Positions 7,257 to 14,270 of a DNA stretch of 14,270 nt are shown piece after piece. Source of the DNA: JBFHKO01 sp041595355 (lineage in GTDB: Bacteria; Pseudomonadota; Gammaproteobacteria; Enterobacterales; Aeromonadaceae); the NCBI GenBank assembly GCA_041595355.1, contig JBFHKO010000044.1, positions 1 through 14,270 on the forward strand, in the 5' to 3' direction. A program made the translations under genes and the position numbers. A model generated the notes under the pieces. That model did no database searches. It saw only the letters and a list, made by a program, of their open reading frames with translations, and was not told where the DNA came from. How positions within the stretch are numbered: the stretch's first letter is position 1; every line of letters starts with the position of its first letter.

Positions 7257-7323
7257 CCCAAGGTACAGCAGGCAGACGCCCAGCGCGGCAACCGTTTGGC
7301 AACAAAGTGGCCGGAGCGGCAAC

Positions 7324-7590
7324 CTACTTCTTGATGCCCCGGGCGCGCAGCAACGCCTCCTTGAAATCCGGCTCGCAATCCTTGGCCAGCCCGGGGATCA
7401 TCGCCTGCCGGTCGCTGTCACGCATCTTGAGGTGATAGATGAGCACCTCGTCGCCCAGCTCCGCCAAGGGCCCCTGATAACCGGCTTCGCCCGCCAGTTT
7501 GGCCAGGAATTGCATCAGACTGAGATCCTGCTCCTTGAGCCAGGCCGGCTCCAGCAACTCCAGCAACTCTTCGATACGGTGACACTGCAT
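7324..7590 (-). CDS. yihD: YihD family protein (DUF1040)
   Basis: This 88-residue cytosolic protein is almost the same length as E. coli YihD, whose function is not established. It begins MQCHRIEELLELLEPAWLKE and contains YHLKMRDSDRQAMIPGLAKD and the conserved end DFKEALLRARGIKK. The ATG at 7590 has AAGGA eight bases upstream; the open frame continues further upstream but that part overlaps the end of the preceding gene and has no family similarity. The start lies 16 bases after the stop of the squalene-synthase-like gene, so the two are probably translated from one message. In E. coli yihD is next to srkA and dsbA; here ccoG intervenes. Confidence 0.93.
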   Translation of the reverse strand: MQCHRIEELLELLEPAWLKEQDLSLMQFLAKLAGEAGYQGPLAELGDEVLIYHLKMRDSDRQAMIPGLAKDCEPDFKEALLRARGIKK

Positions 7591-7606
7591 GGCTCTGTTC
7601 CTTTCA

Positions 7607-8695
7607 TCAGGTTTGAATTGCGGACCGGCGTCCCTCAGGCGGGGCGCGCCAGCGGCTGGTTCTGCGCTGCAGAGCGGCGGCATCCCGGCGCTCACAGGGC
7701 AACCCCCGTCCCCACCAGGCAAACAGCCCCCGGGTCAGGCCGTCGAAACGGCCGGTCAGGCGACAGCATAACACCACCCGCCGCACATCGCGCCGGCTGA
7801 TCTTGACCGCACTGGCCTGCCGGTAATCGACCTGCCGGGCCAGCTTGCCCAGCGTCAGGCGGGCCATGCCGATGGCCCAGAGACAAAACTGCCGCATGCC
7901 CTGCTCGGAGGCCGGGAGCAGCAGGCTGTAGTCGAGGGCATCCTGCAGATGGCCATTGGCGATGGCGATCAGTCGCTGCAAGGCCAGGCCAAAGGCCGGC
8001 TCGTTGGCCGCCTGGGTCAGGTCGGCAAGATCCAGCCCGAGCTCGGCACACAGCTGGCGGGGAAGCCAGCAGACGCCGCGCGCCCGGTCCTCCCACACAT
8101 CCTTGAGGATGTTGGTCATCTGCAATCCCTGACCGAAGGCCACCGCCAGCGCTGACAGGGCCGTACGTTGCCGCTCGCAGGCCGGCGAGGCGGCACAGAA
8201 GAGCCCGGTCAGCATTTCACCCACCACACCGGCCACGAAGTAGCAGTACTGATCCAGGGCCTCCAGATCCGGCAGCCCCTCCGCACAGGCCTGGGCCTGA
8301 TAATCGGCCATGCCCTGGCTCATGATCTGCACGCACTGGTGGATGATCTCCCGCAGCGGCGGCGGATAGGCCTGGAAATGGGCGATGACGGCCGGGGCCT
8401 CGGCGATCAGCGCCTGCTCCGCCGCCGGGGTGGCCGCACTCAGCCTGGGCAACAGCTGCAGGGGAAAGGCCTCTGCCGGCGTCTCGCCTGCCAGTACCGC
8501 CAGAAACAGGCGGATGAAGATCTGCTTGTCGGCGGCCGACAGTTGCGGCTCATCCTCTATGGTGTCCGCTATGCGACACAGCAGGTAGGCGTTGCCGACC
8601 TGATCGCACAATGCCGGCGGCAACTGGGGGATGGTCAGTGCAAAGGTGCGGGACACCCGCTCAAGCAGGTGCATCTGCCGCTTCAGGTCGTACAT
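7607..8695 (-). CDS. Squalene synthase-like trans-isoprenyl diphosphate synthase
   Basis: This 362-residue enzyme of the squalene/phytoene synthase family joins two prenyl diphosphates head to head, probably two farnesyl diphosphates to squalene. The first Asp-rich motif is LLCRIADTIEDEP (D44, D48) and the second TNILKDVWEDRARGVCWLP (D199, D203). Between them is YCYFVAGVVGEMLTGLF. The wording of these motifs, especially RIADTIED and VAGVVG, fits squalene synthase better than phytoene synthase. The ATG at 8695 follows AAGG by nine bases and gives MYDLKRQMHLLERVSRTFAL, the usual N-terminus. The last 40 or so residues are Arg-rich and look unlike the family; they may be a divergent tail. No hopanoid cyclase, HpnC/D/E or carotenoid genes are in the window, so the product's fate is unknown. 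It is followed at 16 bases by yihD. Confidence 0.85.
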   Translation of the reverse strand: MYDLKRQMHLLERVSRTFALTIPQLPPALCDQVGNAYLLCRIADTIEDEPQLSAADKQIFIRLFLAVLAGETPAEAFPLQLLPRLSAATPAAEQALIAEAPAVIAHFQAYPPPLREIIHQCVQIMSQGMADYQAQACAEGLPDLEALDQYCYFVAGVVGEMLTGLFCAASPACERQRTALSALAVAFGQGLQMTNILKDVWEDRARGVCWLPRQLCAELGLDLADLTQAANEPAFGLALQRLIAIANGHLQDALDYSLLLPASEQGMRQFCLWAIGMARLTLGKLARQVDYRQASAVKISRRDVRRVVLCCRLTGRFDGLTRGLFAWWGRGLPCERRDAAALQRRTSRWRAPPEGRRSAIQT

Positions 8696-8700
8696 GGGTC

Positions 8701-8844
8701 TCAACCTTGTGGTCGTGCCGGCTGGAGGAAGGCCCATTCTAACCCGAAGAGGCGACCCGCTTCGACCACCGCCTGACCGGCGGGTGCGGTCAGTTTGGCT
8801 TGCGACTGTTCAGCCGCCCCGTTTTTCTGGTAGATTGAGTCCAT
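8701..8844 (-). CDS. Doubtful small reading frame upstream of the squalene-synthase-like gene
   Basis: A 47-codon frame from an ATG at 8844 begins MDSIYQKNGAAEQSQAKLT and ends five bases before the squalene-synthase-like start. I do not recognise the product. It has no clear ribosome site, no signal peptide or membrane segment, and a lower third-position GC than neighbours. The close spacing to the next gene is the only point in its favour; it could equally be untranslated leader. Confidence 0.15.
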   Translation of the reverse strand: MDSIYQKNGAAEQSQAKLTAPAGQAVVEAGRLFGLEWAFLQPARPQG

Positions 8845-8976
8845 TGGCTTAAATGTACGCAGGGATCCGCGGTATCCAGTCAACCTCGCCAAGCCGCTCC
8901 TGCGTGTCTGCGCAACGGCACATGCCATCTTTAATCTGCCGTTATTCCCTGTTCCATCCAGAGAGAGTATGCCTCT

Positions 8977-9467
8977 ATGTCCAGCTCCTTTTTTGCCCGC
9001 CTCAAGCTGGCGCTCAAGATAGTATTCAACCGTCGCTTCACCGAGACCCTGCTGGCGGCACCCAGACCCCAGGCGTCATCCCTCAAGGACAGCAACACCG
9101 ACGGTGCCCTGCAGCTGCTGGCGCTGCTGCAAAAGGAAGGTCGGATCATCGACTTTATCCAGGAAGAGATCACCGCCTTCTCCGACGCCCAAGTGGGCGC
9201 GGCGGCGCGGGTGGTGCATCAGGGCCTGCGCAAGGCCATTCTGAATCACATCAAATTGAGCCCCATCGCCACCGTGGCGGAGGGCACTCCGCTGTCATTG
9301 CCGGCAAATTTCGATAGCCACCGCTACCGTCTGAGCGGCAACATCAGCGGCCAGGGCCCCTTCGACGGCACCCTGCTGCACAAGGGCTGGCAGGCCGACA
9401 CCATCAGCCTGCCGCAGACCGTGGAGAGTTATGACTTCAGCATCCTGGCGCCGGCGGAGGTGGAACT

Positions 9468-9471
<4 letters not shown>
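8977..9471 (+). CDS. DUF2760 family protein, first gene of the Hsp70 operon
   Basis: This 164-residue protein of unknown function resembles the DUF2760 family. The N-terminus (FFARLKLALKIVFNRRF) is a basic amphipathic stretch with no cleavable signal. Residues about 40-100 are predicted helical (DGALQLLALLQKEGRIIDFI, then VGAAARVVHQGLRKAIL). The C-terminal third is beta-rich and ends ESYDFSILAPAEVEL. The start at 8977 has only a weak GAGAG ribosome site. Its stop overlaps the next start as ATGA, so it is translationally coupled to the first Hsp70. That linkage suggests it works with the Hsp70 pair, for example as cofactor, adaptor or membrane-proximal partner. This is inference from position; no J-domain HPD motif or GrpE-like feature is present. 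The family name rests on recognition of the overall pattern. Confidence 0.8.
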
Positions 9472-11300
<1,829 letters not shown>

Positions 11301-11313
11301 GGCACGACTCACG

Positions 11314-14004
11314 ATGAGTGAGCCAGCCTATGTGGTCGGTATCGATCTCGGTACCACCAATATCGTCGTTGCCTATGCCCCCCTGGCCAAGGCCGATGAC
11401 CGGGCGAGCGCCGACATCCGGTTGCTGCCCATCCCGCAGCTGGTCGGGCCCGGGCAGCTCATCGCCCTGCCCTCCCTGCCGGCGGTGCGCTATCATCCCG
11501 GCCCCGAGCTGGAGCGCGATCTGGCGCGGCTGCCCTGGCCGCCCGGCCCGGTGGCCCGCCGCCTGCCTGCCGCCATTCAGGGCCGCTGGGCGCTGGAGCT
11601 CGGCAGCCACATGCCGGAGCGGCTGGTGCAAAGCGCCAAGAGCTGGCTGGGCATCGCCGATGCCCAGCACGTCCGCCTGCCCTGGCAGGCCGCCGAACAC
11701 ATCGCCACGGTGTCGCCGCTGGAGGCCACCGCCGGCTATCTGGAGTATCTGCGCCAGGCCTGGCAGCAGCAGCACCCCGAGCATCCACTGGCGCAACAGC
11801 GGCTCATCATCACCATCCCCGCCTCCTTTGACGATCTGGCCCGCAGCCTGACCCTGGAAGCCGCCGCCATGGCGGGCCTGCCCCGCCCCACGCTGCTGGA
11901 GGAGCCGCTGGCCGCCTGTTACGACTGGCTGCATCGCGCCGGTGGCAGCCACGCCCTGGCCGCTGTCCGCACCCTGCTGGTGTGCGACATCGGCGGCGGC
12001 ACCAGCGATTTCACCCTGATCCGCGTGACTCCGGATGCCGACGAGCCGCGCCTCGAGCGGATGAGTGTCGGCGATCACCTGATGATTGGCGGCGATAACA
12101 TGGATTTGGCGCTGGCGGTCCAGCTGCAACGCAAGCTGACTGCCGGCAAGCCGCTTCGGCCCCGCGCCCTGCTGACCCTGCTGCAACAGTGCCGCCAGGC
12201 CAAGGAGCAGCTGCTGGCCGAAGATGCCCCGGAGGAGATCGGCATCAGCCTGCTCGGCAGCGGCGCCGCCCTCATCGGGGGCAGCCGCCAAAGTCGCCTC
12301 ACCCGCAAGGAGGTGGACGAGCTGGTGCTGGAGGGCTTTTTCCCACAGGTTCCGCTCGATGCCCGCCCCCTCAGGCGTCCGGGGGCCCTGCGCCAGTGGG
12401 GCTTGCCCTACCCCGATGACGGGGCCATTTCCCGCCATCTGGCCGACTTCCTGCAACGCCACACCCAGGCGGAGGATCCCTTCCCGGATGCCCTGCTGGT
12501 CAATGGCAGCCCCTTTCACAGTCCCAAGCTGGCCCGGCGGCTCCATGCGTTGCTGGAGGCCTGGCGCGGCGCCCCCGTGACCTGGCTCGCCAATCAGGAA
12601 CCGGGCCTGGCGGTGGCGCGCGGCGCCGCCCACTTCGGCTGGCAAAAGCTGCACCAGAAACGCCTGATCCAGAGCGGGGCCGCGCGCAGCTATTTCATCC
12701 TGGCCGAGGGCGCAGCCGGCAAGGAGGCCATCTGTATTCTGCCCAAAGGCACCCCCGAGGCCCGCCCCTGCACCCTGCCACAACCGCTATTCACCCTGCG
12801 CTGCGGCAGGCCGGTGCAGTTCGAGCTCGCCAGCTCCACCGACGATACCCCCTATGCGCCGGGACAGACGGCCGAAGCCATGGAGCGACTGCATCACCTG
12901 CCCCGCCTGACCACGACCCTGGCTGGCGACGGCAGTGCCCAGGTTCGCCTCTCGAGCGTACTTACCGAGATAGGCGTGCTAGAGGTGACCTGCCAGGCCA
13001 CCGATGAGAGTCGCCGCCACTGGCCCCTGGCCTTCAACCTGCGCCGCCATGAGAGCGACGCCGCCCAGACGCCGGCCGCCGACGAGGCATGGCAACAGGC
13101 TCGAGCCCAACTGCTGGCCGTCTATGGTCCGGGGCGCCCGGCGGTGGCCCTGGCCCCACGCACCCTGCGCCAGGCGCTCGAAAAGCCGTTGGGACCACGG
13201 GCGACCTGGAGTGGCGCCCTCGCCCGCCAGGTCGCCGATGAATTGATAGCGCAGCTCGGCAAGCGGCGGCGCAGCGAAAGCCACGAGCGCGTCTGGTTCA
13301 ATCTGACCGGCTATGCCATGCGCCCGGGGATCGGCATGCCGGGAGATCGGGCGCGCATGGATGCCCTCTGGCCGCTCTACCCGCAGGGGCTGCAGCATGG
13401 CAAGGAAACGGCCTCCTGGCATGAATGGTGGGTATTCTGGCGCCGCATCGCCGCCGGCCTCGAGGAGTCACGCCAGATGCAGCTGCTCGATGAGGTCGGG
13501 GTGGTGCTGGTGCCTGGCGCCGCGCGCAAGGGCAGCGCCGCCATGGCCGCGGAAGAGCAGGTGCGCCTGCTCGGCAGCCTGGAGCGCATTGTGCCCGCCA
13601 TCAAGGCCCGCATCGGCGAGCTGCTGCTGCAACGCATCCTGGATGGCCGGGAGGTCGATGCCGCCGCCTGGGCCCTGGCACGCCTGGGCGCCCGCAAGCT
13701 GGCCTATGCGCCTGCCGACTACCGGGTGCCCGCCGCCGAGGTGAGTGACTGGCTGAACAGACTGCTACTGCAAGATTGGAAGCGGCAGCCGGAGTTCTGC
13801 TTTACCGCCGCCGCCCTGAGCCGTCACACCGGACAGGACGACGTTGACGAGGCGTTACGGGCGCAAATACTGGAGCAGTTGCACCGCAGCAATGCCGCCG
13901 CCCGCTGGTTGGCCTGGGTCGAGGGAGAGAGCGGCAGCGATCAGGCCGAAGGCGAGCGTCACCAGTGGGGAGACAGCCTGCCGGTAGGGCTGGTGATCGA
14001 GTAG
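11314..14004 (+). CDS. Hsp70-like ATPase with C-terminal DUF3731-type extension (896 aa)
   Basis: This second Hsp70 homologue lies 13 bases after the first. The ATPase part (about 1-445) has GIDLGTTN, K109 in VQSAKSWLG, TLLEEPLAACYDW, phosphate-2 CDIGGGTSD (D225-D232), GGDNMDLAL, and NQEPGLAVARGAAHFG (427-442). The adenosine motif is altered to VNGSPFHSPKLA, with one glycine replaced. A shortened beta domain (about 455-585, with GAARSYFILAE and EIGVLEVTC) comes before an extension of about 300 mostly helical residues (590-896). That extension matches what I know as DUF3731, a domain found attached to Hsp70 proteins; it includes RVWFNLTGYAMRPGIGMPGD and SWHEWWVFWRRIAAGLEESR. The product is about 260 residues longer than DnaK. 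The ribosome site is weak (GAGG eleven bases before the ATG), so coupling to the upstream gene is likely. Function is not established. Confidence 0.9.
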   Translation: MSEPAYVVGIDLGTTNIVVAYAPLAKADDRASADIRLLPIPQLVGPGQLIALPSLPAVRYHPGPELERDLARLPWPPGPVARRLPAAIQGRWALELGSHMPERLVQSAKSWLGIADAQHVRLPWQAAEHIATVSPLEATAGYLEYLRQAWQQQHPEHPLAQQRLIITIPASFDDLARSLTLEAAAMAGLPRPTLLEEPLAACYDWLHRAGGSHALAAVRTLLVCDIGGGTSDFTLIRVTPDADEPRLERMSVGDHLMIGGDNMDLALAVQLQRKLTAGKPLRPRALLTLLQQCRQAKEQLLAEDAPEEIGISLLGSGAALIGGSRQSRLTRKEVDELVLEGFFPQVPLDARPLRRPGALRQWGLPYPDDGAISRHLADFLQRHTQAEDPFPDALLVNGSPFHSPKLARRLHALLEAWRGAPVTWLANQEPGLAVARGAAHFGWQKLHQKRLIQSGAARSYFILAEGAAGKEAICILPKGTPEARPCTLPQPLFTLRCGRPVQFELASSTDDTPYAPGQTAEAMERLHHLPRLTTTLAGDGSAQVRLSSVLTEIGVLEVTCQATDESRRHWPLAFNLRRHESDAAQTPAADEAWQQARAQLLAVYGPGRPAVALAPRTLRQALEKPLGPRATWSGALARQVADELIAQLGKRRRSESHERVWFNLTGYAMRPGIGMPGDRARMDALWPLYPQGLQHGKETASWHEWWVFWRRIAAGLEESRQMQLLDEVGVVLVPGAARKGSAAMAAEEQVRLLGSLERIVPAIKARIGELLLQRILDGREVDAAAWALARLGARKLAYAPADYRVPAAEVSDWLNRLLLQDWKRQPEFCFTAAALSRHTGQDDVDEALRAQILEQLHRSNAAARWLAWVEGESGSDQAEGERHQWGDSLPVGLVIE

Positions 14005-14113
14005 AGCCTGCCAGCCTCCAGCGGCGGCAGGGCAAGGAGCGGCAGAGGGTCATGCTTTGGTCAGGGTCACGGCGAAGCCGGGAAGGCGGTGCGGTAAATT
14101 GAGCGGAACCAAT

Positions 14114-14150
14114 AGAAAAAAGCCCTTAAGCTTCATCAGCATAAGGGCTT
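14114..14150 (-). terminator. Intrinsic terminator after tRNA-Asp
   Basis: On the minus strand AAGCCCTTA (14150-14142) pairs with TAAGGGCTT (14128-14120), a 9-bp stem with a 13-base loop. A run of six T (14120-14115) follows. It begins eight bases beyond the tRNA CCA end. It has no T-run in the plus direction, so it does not obviously serve the converging Hsp70 operon. Confidence 0.88.
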
Positions 14151-14157
14151 CGTATAG

Positions 14158-14234
14158 TGGCGGAGTGGACGGGACTCGAACCCGCGACCCCCGGCGTGAC
14201 AGGCCGGTATTCTAACCGACTGAACTACCACTCC
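14158..14234 (-). tRNA. tRNA-Asp (anticodon GTC)
   Basis: This is a complete 77-base tRNA with CCA encoded at 14160-14158. The acceptor arms GGAGTGG (14234-14228) and CCACTCC (14168-14162) pair fully, with discriminator G. The D-arm contains AGTTCAGTCGGTTAGAAT, the anticodon arm is CCGGC-CTGTCAC-GCCGG with anticodon GTC at 14200-14198, and the T-arm contains GCGGGTTCGAGTCCCGT. The sequence is very close to E. coli tRNA-Asp. It is transcribed toward, and convergent with, the Hsp70 operon. Its promoter is outside the window. Confidence 0.98.
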
Positions 14235-14270
14235 GCATGTCTTGCTGCGCTGGCTGAACAACGGGTCTTG

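Noticed and set aside
7249..7262. Possible FNR box upstream of ccoG (TTGGG-TATA-ATCAG)
   Set aside because: Only 7 of 10 half-site positions match, and the site would coincide with the -10 element, the wrong place for FNR activation.
14005..14113. Possible terminator for the Hsp70 operon (GCCTGCC ... GGCAGGGC near 14007-14035)
   Set aside because: A GC-rich hairpin can be drawn but no T-run follows on the plus strand; the next hairpin at 14120-14150 has its T-run only in the minus direction.

Overview
The window is a piece of a high-GC gammaproteobacterial chromosome. The gene order resembles conserved gammaproteobacterial neighbourhoods: ilvG and its leader divergent from comM/yifB, and the yihD, srkA and dsbA cluster. 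Protein sequences look like Aeromonadales (Oceanimonas or Zobellella type). That placement is inferred from general resemblance, not from a search.

Left part (1-2512): the start of ilvG (acetolactate synthase large subunit) runs off the left edge on the minus strand. It is preceded by a complete attenuator: a 31-residue Ile/Val/Leu-rich leader peptide (ilvL), a possible antiterminator pairing, and an intrinsic terminator. comM (branch-migration helicase of natural transformation) diverges from it on the plus strand.

Middle part (2654-8695): a YihG-like acyltransferase on the plus strand converges with, and overlaps by 14 bp, a minus-strand TudS/DUF523 gene. Upstream of the latter, on the minus strand in transcription order, are a squalene-synthase-type prenyltransferase, yihD, ccoG (cbb3 oxidase assembly), srkA (stress kinase) and dsbA (periplasmic oxidase). 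A strong terminator follows dsbA. The theme is envelope, redox and stress maintenance, with ccoG and the squalene synthase as less usual members.

Right part (8977-14004): a tight plus-strand operon encodes a DUF2760 protein, an Hsp70-like ATPase of 610 aa, and a second Hsp70-like ATPase of 896 aa with a C-terminal DUF3731-type extension. The two Hsp70s are clear relatives of each other. They keep the ATPase motifs but lack the usual DnaK linker and lid. This is the best candidate for a poorly described system: a dedicated chaperone machine with no DnaJ or GrpE nearby. The window ends with a minus-strand tRNA-Asp(GTC) and its terminator.

I see no insertion sequences, CRISPR arrays, rRNA, prophage genes or origins. 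The only stretch over 300 bases without a large gene, 621-997, is filled by the ilv leader and the ilvL/comM promoter region. The 281 bases at 8696-8976 hold only a doubtful 47-codon frame and weak promoter-like sequences.
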